NCBI GenBank assembly: GCA_964596065.1
Contig: CAZQSM010000001.1
Coordinates: 62,001 to 126,000, forward strand
DNA length: 64,000 nt
Direction of reading: 5' to 3'
Source of the DNA: SZUA-254 sp964596065
Lineage (GTDB): Bacteria > Bacteroidota > Ignavibacteria > UBA10030 > SZUA-254
Shown: piece after piece, positions 17,310-26,944 of the stretch
How positions within the stretch are numbered: the stretch's first letter is position 1
Layout: every line of letters begins with the position of its first letter
Position numbers and translations under genes: made by a program
Notes under the pieces: model-generated
Database searches by the model: none
What the model was told of the DNA's origin: nothing
Seen by the model: the letters and a program-made list of their open reading frames with translations, nothing else

Positions 17310-17459
17310 GATTTTTCCCGGGGGATCCACACCCCCAATCTCGGTCAATTTTATTCCCGGGGAAATGGGGAGATCACCCATTCGGGAGTCGCGGCCGGGA
17401 TCTTTTTTGTGCGGGGGGGAATTGCTATATTCCCTGAAAATTCAAGACCCCTGACCACC

Positions 17460-20447
17460 ATGATGCGACAGAAGACCGTTTCCGACCGCGGGCTGCTGCT
17501 CCTCCCGATCCTGACCGCACTCCTCGCCGCCGCCCCCGCTTCAATGGCGCAGCGCCTATCCTCCTCCGTCGATCCGTTCATCGGCACAGGGGGACACGGA
17601 CATACGTTTCCCGGGGCCACCACGCCGTTCGGCCTCGTGCAATTGAGCCCGGATACGCGGTACGAGGGATGGGACGCCTGCGGGGGTTATCATTACTCCG
17701 ACACGACGATACTCGGATTCAGCCACCTCCACCTGAGCGGGACGGGAATCGCCGATTACGGCGACATCCTGGTGACGCCAACCCTCCGCACGCTCGACTT
17801 TGCCCCGATGGCCGACGGGAAACCGTCGTACAGACACCGGTCGCCGTTCTCGCACGACGATGAAACGGCGTCGCCGGGATACTACAGCGTGCTCCTCGGG
17901 GACGGGGGGATCCGTGCGGAGCTGACTGCCACGCCGCGGTGCGGATTCCACCGGTACACGTTCCCGAAGTCCGATTCCGCCGCGATCATCCTCGACCTCC
18001 TGCACGGGCTCGGGCCGGACCGGGTGGTGGAATCGGCCATCCAGATCACCGGCAACAACGAAGTCACCGGCTACCGGCGGTCGTCGGGTTGGGCGAGCGA
18101 CCAGCGGGTCTGGTTCGTCGCCGAATTCTCGAAGCCGTTCACCGGTTTCGGTACGGTGCGCAACGACACGATCCGCGCGGAATCACGCGCCGATACCGGG
18201 ACGAACCTCCGCGCCTTCGTCACCTACCGGACGGGGCTTGTGGAGGAAGTCCTCGTCAGGGTCGGCATCTCGACGGTGAGCCTCGATGGCGCGAGGAAAA
18301 ATCTGGCGGTCGAGATCCGCGACTGGGACTTCAACAAGGTGAGGGAAACGGCCGAACTCGTCTGGGAACGGGAACTAAGCAGGATCGTGGTGGAGGGAGG
18401 CGCGGCAAGGGACAAAACGATTTTTTACACAGCGCTCTACCACTCGATGATCGCGCCCAACATCGCCAACGATGTGGACGGGAATTACCGCGGGATGGAC
18501 ATGGCAGTCCATTCCGAAAAGGGCTTCACGATGTATTCGGTCTTTTCCCTCTGGGACACCTTTCGGGCGCTCCACCCGCTGCTGACGCTGCTCGACCCGG
18601 CCCGGACCTCGGACTTCATCCGCTCGATGCTTCGTAAATACGAAGAGGGAGGCGTTCTCCCGGTCTGGGAACTCGCCTCGAACGAGACGTGGACGATGAT
18701 CGGCTACCATTCGGTGCCGGTCATCGCCGACGCCTATGCCAAGGGGGTCCGCGGATTCGATTCGTCGCTCGCGCTCGCGGCGATGAAACACTCCGCCGGA
18801 CTCAACCGGTCCGGGCTCGACCGGTACCGGAACTACGGCTATGTCCCGGGGGACCAGGAGGGGGAGAGCGTTTCGAAGACGCTGGAGTACGCGTACGACG
18901 ACTGGTGCATCTCCAGGTTCGCGGGCGCGCTCGGCGATGCCCAGTCGGCGGCCAAATTCGAGGAACGTTCCCAATATTACGTCAACCTCTTCGATCCGGC
19001 GACCCGATTCATGCGGCCTCGGATCAACGGGGGATGGGCCGAACCGTTCGACCCGAGGGCGGTGACGTTCCACTACACGGAAGCCAACCCGTGGCAATAC
19101 ACCTTCTTCGCGCCGCACGACATCGGGGGGCTCATCTCCCTCTTCGGCGGCGAGGCGCCGTTCATCGAAAAACTCGATTCGCTCTTCTACGGTTCCTCCG
19201 GGACGACGGGCCGGGACCAGGCGGACATCACCGGGATGATCGGGCAGTACGCGCAGGGGAACGAGCCGAGCCATCATTTCGCCTACCTCTACTCCCACGC
19301 GGGGGCGCCGTGGAAGACGCAGAAGATCGTCAGGACGATCATCGATTCGCTCTATACCGACCGGCCCGACGGACTCTGCGGCAACGACGATTGCGGCCAG
19401 ATGTCCGCATGGTACGTCTTCAGCGCGCTCGGGTTCTACCCCGTAACGCCCGGGACACCGCTCTACACGACGGGGACACCCGTCTTCCCCCGGGCCAGGA
19501 TCAATCTCCCGAACCGCAGGACGTTCGTCGTCGAGGCGCCGGGTGTCTCCTCCGCGAACCGCTACATCCAGTCGGCCGCGATCAACGGACGAAGCATCGG
19601 GGGAATGACGCTTCGGCACGACGTGATCGCCTCCGGCGGGGAGATCGTGTTCACGATGGGGCCGGGACCGAAGACGGACCTTCCCGGGGCGGGTGTCGTC
19701 TACTCCGAATACGAGCCGAAACGAAAAATCACCCCGGTCCCGTTTTTCACCACCCCGGTGAAGTCGTTCGTCGATTCGCTCACCCTCGGCATCGCCGGGT
19801 CCTCGCCCGGCGCGACGGTCTATTTCACGTCGGACGGCACCATCCCCAACTTTTCATCACCGGAATACAGCGGACCGCTGACGCTCGCGGGGACCACCTC
19901 CGTCCACGCGATCGCGGCGGCACCGGGGCGGTCGACGGGGGGACTGCTCTATGGCGAATTCGTGCGGCACGTGCCGCTCGGATCGGTGACGCTGAACGCC
20001 CGGTACAGCCCCCAATACACGGGCGGGGGGGACAGCGCGCTCGTCGACGGCCTGAGGGGGGCCGCGGATTTCCGGTTGGGCGCCTGGCAGGGATACGAGG
20101 AGGTGGACCTCGACATCGTGGTCGACCTGGGGAGCGTAAAAACGGTCGACGATGTTTCCCTCGGCGTCCTGCAGGACAACAATTCGTGGATCTTCTTCCC
20201 GACCTCCGTCGAAGTTTCGCTCTCGGAGGAAGGGTTGAATTACGCCGCGCCGGTGATCGTCAGGAACGACATTTCACCGCGCGAACCGGAGGCCCGGGTG
20301 AAGGATTTCAACGTCCACGTCGGCCCCGCGCGGGCCAGGTTCGTGAGGATCGTCGCGCGCAACATCGGCCGGTGTCCGGAATGGCACAAGGGCGCCGGCG
20401 GCAAGGCGTGGCTGTTCGCGGATGAAATCGTCGTAAGGACGCGTTGA
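17460..20447 (+). CDS. GH92 alpha-mannosidase with chitobiase-like and F5/8-type domains
   Basis: An exo-alpha-mannosidase family that trims mannose from N-glycans with calcium and an inverting mechanism. The signal peptide ends near SMAQ. GH92 signatures are visible: DPFIGTGGHGHTFPGA, GFSHLHLSGTG, SLWDTFRALHPL, VLPVWELASNETWTMIGYHS, GNEPSHHFAYLY and CGNDDCGQMSAWYVFSALGF. After the catalytic part come a chitobiase C-terminal-like beta domain (about 765-840) and a discoidin-like domain to the end. The start is ATG 17460 or the adjacent ATG 17463; TATATT at 17426-17431 may be its -10. It overlaps the next gene by 3 nt and opens the glycoprotein-degradation series. Confidence 0.93.
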   Translation: MMRQKTVSDRGLLLLPILTALLAAAPASMAQRLSSSVDPFIGTGGHGHTFPGATTPFGLVQLSPDTRYEGWDACGGYHYSDTTILGFSHLHLSGTGIADYGDILVTPTLRTLDFAPMADGKPSYRHRSPFSHDDETASPGYYSVLLGDGGIRAELTATPRCGFHRYTFPKSDSAAIILDLLHGLGPDRVVESAIQITGNNEVTGYRRSSGWASDQRVWFVAEFSKPFTGFGTVRNDTIRAESRADTGTNLRAFVTYRTGLVEEVLVRVGISTVSLDGARKNLAVEIRDWDFNKVRETAELVWERELSRIVVEGGAARDKTIFYTALYHSMIAPNIANDVDGNYRGMDMAVHSEKGFTMYSVFSLWDTFRALHPLLTLLDPARTSDFIRSMLRKYEEGGVLPVWELASNETWTMIGYHSVPVIADAYAKGVRGFDSSLALAAMKHSAGLNRSGLDRYRNYGYVPGDQEGESVSKTLEYAYDDWCISRFAGALGDAQSAAKFEERSQYYVNLFDPATRFMRPRINGGWAEPFDPRAVTFHYTEANPWQYTFFAPHDIGGLISLFGGEAPFIEKLDSLFYGSSGTTGRDQADITGMIGQYAQGNEPSHHFAYLYSHAGAPWKTQKIVRTIIDSLYTDRPDGLCGNDDCGQMSAWYVFSALGFYPVTPGTPLYTTGTPVFPRARINLPNRRTFVVEAPGVSSANRYIQSAAINGRSIGGMTLRHDVIASGGEIVFTMGPGPKTDLPGAGVVYSEYEPKRKITPVPFFTTPVKSFVDSLTLGIAGSSPGATVYFTSDGTIPNFSSPEYSGPLTLAGTTSVHAIAAAPGRSTGGLLYGEFVRHVPLGSVTLNARYSPQYTGGGDSALVDGLRGAADFRLGAWQGYEEVDLDIVVDLGSVKTVDDVSLGVLQDNNSWIFFPTSVEVSLSEEGLNYAAPVIVRNDISPREPEARVKDFNVHVGPARARFVRIVARNIGRCPEWHKGAGGKAWLFADEIVVRTR

Positions 20448-23400
20448 ACCGCAGGTCGTTCATCAGGAACGCCGGCGGGGCCGCCATCGCCGGCCTCGGG
20501 GCGTCCCTTCTCGCCTCCGACGCCGCGGCCGCCCGGGCGTTGTTCCGGGGAGACGCTCCCGCCCGGGTGGCGGTGTTGTTCGATCCGGGATTTCCGGGGG
20601 AGGAGGATTTCGGCCTGACGAGGGAACAGCTGGCGGCCGGCCTTTCACGGTTCTCCGCGGTGTTTCTCTCCGCCGCGGAGCTCGAGGCGGGGCTGCCCGG
20701 CGGCGGTTACGCGCTCCTCGTCAATCCCTACGGTTCGGCGTTCCCCGTCGGCTCATGGAGGGCGATCCGGAGCTTCCTGTCCCGGGGCGGGAGTCTCCTG
20801 AATCTCGGAGGTGTGCCGTTCGCTGTCCCGGTCAGGAGGGAGGGCGCCGCCTGGGTCCGCGAAGTCCGGCAGACCGCCTACCACAAACAGCTTGGGATCA
20901 CGGCGTCGTTCGTCGTCCCGGTCGGGCCGGGCACGACGATCCGGGAAGTCGGCGCCGGGAGGGAGGGTCAGGGCGTGGCGGAACTGATACACCCCATCCG
21001 CGTGCACGAATGCAATTACCGTTTCACCTCCACGCGCGACTTTCCGCTCGAGGATGGAAGTTCCGGACAGCGCGACGCGACGATCACCGCGCTCGCCGGC
21101 GTCTTCACGGCAGCGGGCGACATGGTCGCCGTTCCCGTCGCGCTCGTCGAGCGGCGGCTGGGAGAATTCGCCGGTGGAAGGTGGGTCCTGGCGGCCTTCG
21201 GGGGAACGCTGATGGTCGGGGCGATCGACCGGCTGGCCCTGACAGCGATCGCGCCTTCCCGGACCGCCTCCATTCTTCCCTCGTTCGCCACCTACTACCC
21301 TGGAGAAACCCCCGCCCTCAGGGTCAGCGTCGTGGACGATCGCGAACCCGGTGCCCCGGACCCGGAGGGCGAATGGACGGTGACGATCACCGGCGACGGG
21401 GGCCGCTTCCGGTTCCGTACGCTGCTTGCCGGCGCCGATCTGAGGCGGGCCCTCACCTCCGTCTGGGTCATGCCGCGGGGCGAAGCGGGCCGGATGAAGC
21501 CCGGCTTCTACACGGTCGAGGGACGATTCACCCCCCGGCCGGACGGCGGCCGCCCGGCGGAAGAGCTCTCCTGCGTGAACGGTTTCTGGATCCATGACCC
21601 GGCCCTCTTGTCCGCCGGCGATCCCCTGACGGTCCGGGGTTCCCAGTTCTACCGGGACGGCAAACCCTACCCGGTCACCGGCACGAGTTACATGAGCGAC
21701 GGCGTCCAGCGGAAATTCCTCTTCGAGCCGAATCCCCACCTCTGGGACAGGGATTTCCGGGAGATGAAGGCGGCGGGGATCAACATGGTCCGGACGGGGA
21801 TCTGGACTGGATGGAAGAACGTGATGCTGGACGTCGGGAACGTGGCCGAATTCCCGCTGCGGGCGCTCGACGCGTTCATGCTCACGGCGAGGCACCACGA
21901 CCTCCCCGTGATCTTCACGTTTTTCGCCTTCCTGCCCGAGGCGTGGGGCGGCGTAAACCCATATCTCGACCCGCGCTCGGTCGAGGCGCAGCAGCGGTTC
22001 GTCTCCGCGATCTCGTCACGTTACAGGAACGACCCGGGGGTGATCTGGGACCTGATCAATGAACCGTCGTTTTCCTCCCCCGACCATCTCTGGCTCTGCC
22101 GCCCGAACTACGACCGCCACGAAAGCGCCGCGTGGAGGGAATGGCTCCGCGGCCGGGCGTCCGGCGGCGGAACGGACGCAACCGGGCCGGCGGGGAACAA
22201 TCGTGAACGGCACCGGCTGCTCGACGGGGAGGAGCCGGAGCTCCCGCCGATCGGGGATTTCCGCGACACGAACATCATCGGAGAACGAAAACCCCTCCGC
22301 GTCGGCGACTACCGGCTCTTCGCGCAGGAGATGTTCCGTCGATGGACACTCGCGATAGCCTCGGTCCTGAAGCCGGTGGCCGGAAGGAACCAGCTGCTGA
22401 CCGTCGGTCAGGACGAAGGTGGGACATATGAACGCCCTGGCCCGCATTTCTTCGCCCCCGGCATAGACTTCACGTCGATGCACAACTGGTGGTTCAACGA
22501 CGACCTCCTCTGGGACAGCGTCATCACCACGGTCGACGGGAAACCGAACCTGATCGGCGAGACGGGCGTGATGGTCTACGAGAAGGCGGACGGGAGCCCC
22601 CGGCGAAGCGAGGAGGACGCGCGTGACCTGCTCGAGCGGAAACTGGCCGTGACGTTTGCCGCCGGCGGGGCCGGGTTCATCAACTGGCTCTGGAACAGCA
22701 ATCCCTACATGGATTCGGAAAACGAGGCGGGGATCGGCCTGAAGCGCGCCGACGGCAGCCTGAAGCCGGAATTCGACGTGGTCAGGCAATACGCCCGGTT
22801 CTTCTCCGCGCACTCCTCGTGGCTGGAGGATCCCGCTCCCGCGGACGCGGTGATGGTGATCCCCCATTCCAACATGTTCTCGACGTCGAATTTCGCCACT
22901 GAGGCGACGAGGAACTGCGTCCGGGCGATGGAATACCACTGCCGGATCGGGCTGCGCGCCGTTTCGGAATACACGGTCGGGATACTGGCGGTCCCACCCC
23001 GGCTCATCCTCTTCCCGTCCCCCTCCGTGATCGACCGGGACGCCTGGGAGACGCTCCTGACGCTCGTCCGCGGGGGGTCGACGCTCCTCGTCACCGGCCC
23101 GATCGACTACGACCCCTACCTGATGCCGGTCGCGAGGAGCGCCGCCCTGGGGATCGCGGGATCCACGACCGGCGTGGGAGCCGGGGAACATCTCCGGATC
23201 GGGGAGCGCGAATACCGGCTCGGCTTCAGGGGGGAGAAGATGCAGCGGATCGAAAAATTCGTTCCTTCCGGGGTTGGCGCTGCCGCCCCTTTCGTCGTAC
23301 CGGCGGGGAAAGGCCGGGTGATCTGGTCCCCGCTGCCCGTCGAGGTTTCCGATTCTCTCGAGGCGACGGCCGCGCTGTACCTGTTCGCCGCGGACCGGGC

Positions 23401-23656
23401 GGGTCTTCCATCCGACCTCGACGGCGTCACCGACGACCCGTCGGTCCTGGTCCGGAGCGTCAGGTACAGTGACGCGCTGATGCTCGCGTTCATTTCGGAG
23501 GCGGCGGCTCCGAGGACGATCGCCGGGAACCTGCGGGGGAGCGGTGCGGGGTTTTCGATCACGGTCCCGGCCGGACGCACCGTGATGAACCTGTATCGCC
23601 GCCGCGAGGGGACCCTCATCGCCGCCCTCAACCCGTCGCTCGCCGACGCCTACTAA
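20444..23656 (+). CDS. Clan GH-A glycoside hydrolase (GH5/GH42-like), Tat-exported
   Basis: A 1070-residue exported hydrolase starting at TTG, which overlaps the GH92 stop (TTGA). The N-terminus NRRSFIRNAGGAAIAGLGAS is a twin-arginine signal. Residues about 40-150 look like a class I amidotransferase-like module, followed by a beta domain. A TIM barrel then shows acid/base E540 in LINEPSF and nucleophile E706 in LIGETGV. A C-terminal Rossmann-like part (SPSVIDRDAWETLLTLVRGG) recalls GH42 enzymes. The exact family and substrate are uncertain; beside GH92 and glycosylasparaginase, a beta-mannosidase or beta-galactosidase acting on glycans is plausible. Confidence 0.8.
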   Translation: MNRRSFIRNAGGAAIAGLGASLLASDAAAARALFRGDAPARVAVLFDPGFPGEEDFGLTREQLAAGLSRFSAVFLSAAELEAGLPGGGYALLVNPYGSAFPVGSWRAIRSFLSRGGSLLNLGGVPFAVPVRREGAAWVREVRQTAYHKQLGITASFVVPVGPGTTIREVGAGREGQGVAELIHPIRVHECNYRFTSTRDFPLEDGSSGQRDATITALAGVFTAAGDMVAVPVALVERRLGEFAGGRWVLAAFGGTLMVGAIDRLALTAIAPSRTASILPSFATYYPGETPALRVSVVDDREPGAPDPEGEWTVTITGDGGRFRFRTLLAGADLRRALTSVWVMPRGEAGRMKPGFYTVEGRFTPRPDGGRPAEELSCVNGFWIHDPALLSAGDPLTVRGSQFYRDGKPYPVTGTSYMSDGVQRKFLFEPNPHLWDRDFREMKAAGINMVRTGIWTGWKNVMLDVGNVAEFPLRALDAFMLTARHHDLPVIFTFFAFLPEAWGGVNPYLDPRSVEAQQRFVSAISSRYRNDPGVIWDLINEPSFSSPDHLWLCRPNYDRHESAAWREWLRGRASGGGTDATGPAGNNRERHRLLDGEEPELPPIGDFRDTNIIGERKPLRVGDYRLFAQEMFRRWTLAIASVLKPVAGRNQLLTVGQDEGGTYERPGPHFFAPGIDFTSMHNWWFNDDLLWDSVITTVDGKPNLIGETGVMVYEKADGSPRRSEEDARDLLERKLAVTFAAGGAGFINWLWNSNPYMDSENEAGIGLKRADGSLKPEFDVVRQYARFFSAHSSWLEDPAPADAVMVIPHSNMFSTSNFATEATRNCVRAMEYHCRIGLRAVSEYTVGILAVPPRLILFPSPSVIDRDAWETLLTLVRGGSTLLVTGPIDYDPYLMPVARSAALGIAGSTTGVGAGEHLRIGEREYRLGFRGEKMQRIEKFVPSGVGAAAPFVVPAGKGRVIWSPLPVEVSDSLEATAALYLFAADRAGLPSDLDGVTDDPSVLVRSVRYSDALMLAFISEAAAPRTIAGNLRGSGAGFSITVPAGRTVMNLYRRREGTLIAALNPSLADAY

Positions 23657-23667
23657 AAGGAGAAGTG

Positions 23668-24657
23668 ATGAAACGAAGAACCTTCATCGGAGCTGCCGCG
23701 CTCCTCGGTTTGCCTGCCCGTTCCCTCGCCGGCAGGATGCTGGATCCGGGCGCCCGGACCCCGCGCGATCAGGGGGAGGGCGATGCCGGCGTCGTCGTCT
23801 CGACCTGGAATTTCGCGGGAGCTAGCGAAGCGGCCGGCGAAAGCCTCGACCGGGGAGCCAGCCCGCTCGACGCGGTCGAAGCGGGAATCAGGGTCGCCGA
23901 GGCGGACCCCTCGAATACGAGCGTCGGCATCGGCGGCTATCCCGACCGTGACGGACACCTGACGCTCGACGCGTCGATCATGGAGGGGAACGGACGCTGC
24001 GGCGCGGTCGTCTTCATGGAGGGGATCGACCACCCGATCTCGGTCGCCCGGCTTGTGATGGAACAATCGCCCCACGTCCTCCTCGCGGGCGACGGCGCCG
24101 CGCGGTTCGCGATGGAGCACGGGTTCGAGTCCAGGAAGAAACTCACCCCCGGCGCGAAACAGGCGTATCAGGATTGGCTGAAGGCTTCCGGTTACCGGCC
24201 GGCGCCGATAGGCCCGGAGAACCACGACACGATCGGCATGCTGGCGCTGAAAGGGGGGAAACTGGCGGGAGGTTGTTCGACGAGCGGGGCCGCCTGGAAG
24301 ATGCACGGCAGGGTCGGCGACTCGCCCATCATCGGCGCCGGCCTGTTCGTCGATGACGCCGTCGGCGCCGCCACCTCGACGGGGTTGGGCGAAACGGTGA
24401 TCCGGATCGCCGGCAGCGCTCTCGTGGTGGAGCTGATGCGGCAGGGACGGAGTCCGCGGGAAGCCTGCAGGGGTGCGGTGGAGCGGTTATACGAGAAACA
24501 TCCGGAACTTCGGGCGGACACCGGGTTTCTCGCTGCGTTCCTCGCACTGCGGAAAGACGGCGAAGTCGGGGCTTATGGCTTCGGCCCGGGATTCGAGTAT
24601 GCCCTGTTCAGGCGGGGGGTGAAAACCGTGGTGAAATCAGAATACCTCAAGGTGTAA
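23668..24657 (+). CDS. N4-(beta-N-acetylglucosaminyl)-L-asparaginase (glycosylasparaginase)
   Basis: An Ntn-hydrolase that cleaves the GlcNAc-Asn bond of glycoproteins. The signal-like N-terminus MKRRTFIGAAALLG resembles a Tat leader. Conserved motifs: ASPLDAVEAGIRVAEAD, SVGIGGYPDRDG, and the autoprocessing site NHDTIGMLALK, where the Thr becomes the N-terminal nucleophile, followed by STSGAAWKMHGRVGDSPIIG. At 329 residues it has normal length. ATG at 23668 is preferred over the GTG one codon upstream; AAAGGAGAAG precedes it. It lies 11 bp after the GH-A hydrolase in the same operon. Confidence 0.93.
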   Translation: MKRRTFIGAAALLGLPARSLAGRMLDPGARTPRDQGEGDAGVVVSTWNFAGASEAAGESLDRGASPLDAVEAGIRVAEADPSNTSVGIGGYPDRDGHLTLDASIMEGNGRCGAVVFMEGIDHPISVARLVMEQSPHVLLAGDGAARFAMEHGFESRKKLTPGAKQAYQDWLKASGYRPAPIGPENHDTIGMLALKGGKLAGGCSTSGAAWKMHGRVGDSPIIGAGLFVDDAVGAATSTGLGETVIRIAGSALVVELMRQGRSPREACRGAVERLYEKHPELRADTGFLAAFLALRKDGEVGAYGFGPGFEYALFRRGVKTVVKSEYLKV

Positions 24658-24743
24658 ACCCCGTACGTGGCATCTTGGCGTCGCAATTCGTATATTATCG
24701 CCGATTTTTTATCCCATTCTGCCACCACCAGGACCCCGGCGCC

Positions 24744-26900
24744 ATGATCCCGATCCCCAGGTACCTCTCCCTGCCCGCATCGTCGCGATTGGGCCTTCTC
24801 CTCACAATCGTCCTGCTCCTCCTTCCCGGCCTCGGTGAGGCGCAGGGCCTGAAATATCCGGCGACGCTCAAATCCGGTCACGTCGACGAGTACTTCGGGA
24901 CCACCGTCCCGGATCCTTACCGTTGGCTCGAGGACGACACGTCGGCCGCGACCGCCGCCTGGGTGAAGGCGCAGAATGAAGTCACGTTCGGATATCTCTC
25001 GAAGATTCCGTTCCGGCAGAAGATCAGGGACCGGCTGACCGCCATCTGGAACTACCCCAGGTACGGTTCGCCCTTCCGCGAAGGTGGGGCGTACTACTAC
25101 TATAAAAACGACGGCCTCCAGAACCAGAGCGTGCTCTACCGGCAGGCGCACCCCGACTCGGCGGGTGAAGTCTTCATCGACCCCAACACCTTTTCCGAGG
25201 ACGGCACCGTTTCACTCGGCAGCCTTGCGTTCTCCCGGGACGGGTCGAAGCTCGCCTACGGCATCTCCAGGAGCGGTTCCGACTGGGTGGACATCGTGGT
25301 GATGGACGCGGCAACGAAAACCGTCTCCGACACGCTCCGCTGGGTGAAGTTTTCAGGGATCTCCTGGTACGGCGACGGGTTCTTCTACAGCCGGTACGAT
25401 GCCCCCGCGGACACCGCGAAAAAACTTTCCACCAAGAACGAATACCACAAAGTCTACTTCCACCGGGCCGGCACTCCCCAGGCGGCCGACGAACTCGTCT
25501 ACGAGGATCCGACGCTCTCAGAGTATCTCTTCGGCGTCAGGGTGACCGAGGACCAGCGATTTGCCCTGCTCTCGGCCTCGAGGGGGAGTTCGCGGGGAAA
25601 CGCGCTCTACTACAAGCGGCTCGGCGTGCCGGACGCCCCCTTTTCCCCCATCCTCGCCACCGTGGACGACCGGATCTGGGCGGTCGAGCACGTCGACGGC
25701 AAACTGATCCTTTTCACGAACCGGAACGCGCCGAACGGAAAACTGATCCTGTTCGATCCCGACAAACCCGCCGAGGCCGATTGGAAGACGATCGTCCCGG
25801 AAAAAACGGAGGTCCTTTCGGGCGTCACATCGTCCGGAGGAAAGCTGTTCCTCACCTACATCAGGGACGTGAGCCACAAGGTGTTCGTGCACGACTTCAA
25901 CGGCGTACCCGAACGGGAAATCGTCCTGCCGGTGCTCGGGACGGTGGGCGGATTCGGCGGGAAAAGCGACGACCGGGAACTCTTCTTCACGGTGACGTCA
26001 TTCACGTCCCCGTCCACGATCTACCGGTACGACGTCGCCTCCGGGGACTACCAGGTGTACCGGAAGACCGAGATCGACTTCGATCCCGACGCGTACGTCA
26101 CCAAACAGGTCTTCTACGCGAGCAAGGACGGGACCCGCATCCCGATGTTCATCACCCACCGGAAGGGGATGAAGCTCGACGGTACGAACCCGACGCTGCT
26201 CTACGGATACGGCGGGTTCAACGTCAACCAGATGCCGTCGTTCAGCGTGACGAGGCTGGCGTTCCTCGAGCAGGGAGGGGTCTTCGCCCTGGCGAACCTG
26301 CGGGGGGGCGGGGAGTACGGAGAGAAATGGCACGAAGCGGGGATGAACCTGAACAAACAGAACGTCTTCGACGATTTCATCGCCGCGGCCGAGTACCTGA
26401 TTGCGGAGCAATACACGTCGCCGGCGAAGCTCGCGATCCAGGGCGGGTCGAACGGCGGGCTCCTTGTCGGCGCCGTGGCGAACCAGCGCCCCGAACTTTT
26501 CAGGGTCGCCCTGCCCGCGGTCGGCGTGATGGACATGCTCCGGTTCCACAAGTTCACGATCGGGTGGGCGTGGGTCGCCGATTACGGATCGAGCGACGAC
26601 TCTGTGCAGTTCAGGAACCTCCTGTCGTATTCGCCGCTCCACACGATCCCGGCCGGCGGCGTATATCCCGCGACGCTCGTGACCACCGCCGACCACGACG
26701 ACAGGGTTGTGCCCGCGCATTCTTTTAAGTATATTTCAGCCCTGCAGGACCGGTATCACGGTCCGAATCCCGTTCTCATCCGGATCGAAACGAAGGCGGG
26801 GCACGGGGGCGGCAAACCCACATCCAAAATCATAGAGGAATACGCCGACATCTACGCCTTCACGTTTTTCAACATGGGCGTGACCCCGGTGTATCCGTGA
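24744..26900 (+). CDS. Prolyl oligopeptidase (S9A), secreted
   Basis: A serine peptidase cleaving after proline in short peptides. The signal peptide (about 1-30) ends near GEAQG. A beta-propeller domain begins with YPATLKSGHVDEYFGTTVPD and ends near residue 430, followed by the alpha/beta-hydrolase domain. The triad is visible as S569 in GGSNGGLLVG, the Asp within TADHDDRVVP and the His in KAGHGGGKP. The start at 24744 is chosen for the signal peptide; the frame is open 23 codons further up without similarity. It follows glycosylasparaginase by 86 bp and probably digests deglycosylated peptides. Confidence 0.93.
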   Translation: MIPIPRYLSLPASSRLGLLLTIVLLLLPGLGEAQGLKYPATLKSGHVDEYFGTTVPDPYRWLEDDTSAATAAWVKAQNEVTFGYLSKIPFRQKIRDRLTAIWNYPRYGSPFREGGAYYYYKNDGLQNQSVLYRQAHPDSAGEVFIDPNTFSEDGTVSLGSLAFSRDGSKLAYGISRSGSDWVDIVVMDAATKTVSDTLRWVKFSGISWYGDGFFYSRYDAPADTAKKLSTKNEYHKVYFHRAGTPQAADELVYEDPTLSEYLFGVRVTEDQRFALLSASRGSSRGNALYYKRLGVPDAPFSPILATVDDRIWAVEHVDGKLILFTNRNAPNGKLILFDPDKPAEADWKTIVPEKTEVLSGVTSSGGKLFLTYIRDVSHKVFVHDFNGVPEREIVLPVLGTVGGFGGKSDDRELFFTVTSFTSPSTIYRYDVASGDYQVYRKTEIDFDPDAYVTKQVFYASKDGTRIPMFITHRKGMKLDGTNPTLLYGYGGFNVNQMPSFSVTRLAFLEQGGVFALANLRGGGEYGEKWHEAGMNLNKQNVFDDFIAAAEYLIAEQYTSPAKLAIQGGSNGGLLVGAVANQRPELFRVALPAVGVMDMLRFHKFTIGWAWVADYGSSDDSVQFRNLLSYSPLHTIPAGGVYPATLVTTADHDDRVVPAHSFKYISALQDRYHGPNPVLIRIETKAGHGGGKPTSKIIEEYADIYAFTFFNMGVTPVYP

Positions 26901-26944
26901 CGATCCGTTCCAGACGCCATCATCTCCATCGCAGACGAGTGATC

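Noticed and set aside
16410..17459. A 350-codon upstream extension of the GH92 frame
   Set aside because: It runs antisense through comM and has no similarity to GH92; a clear signal peptide begins at 17460.
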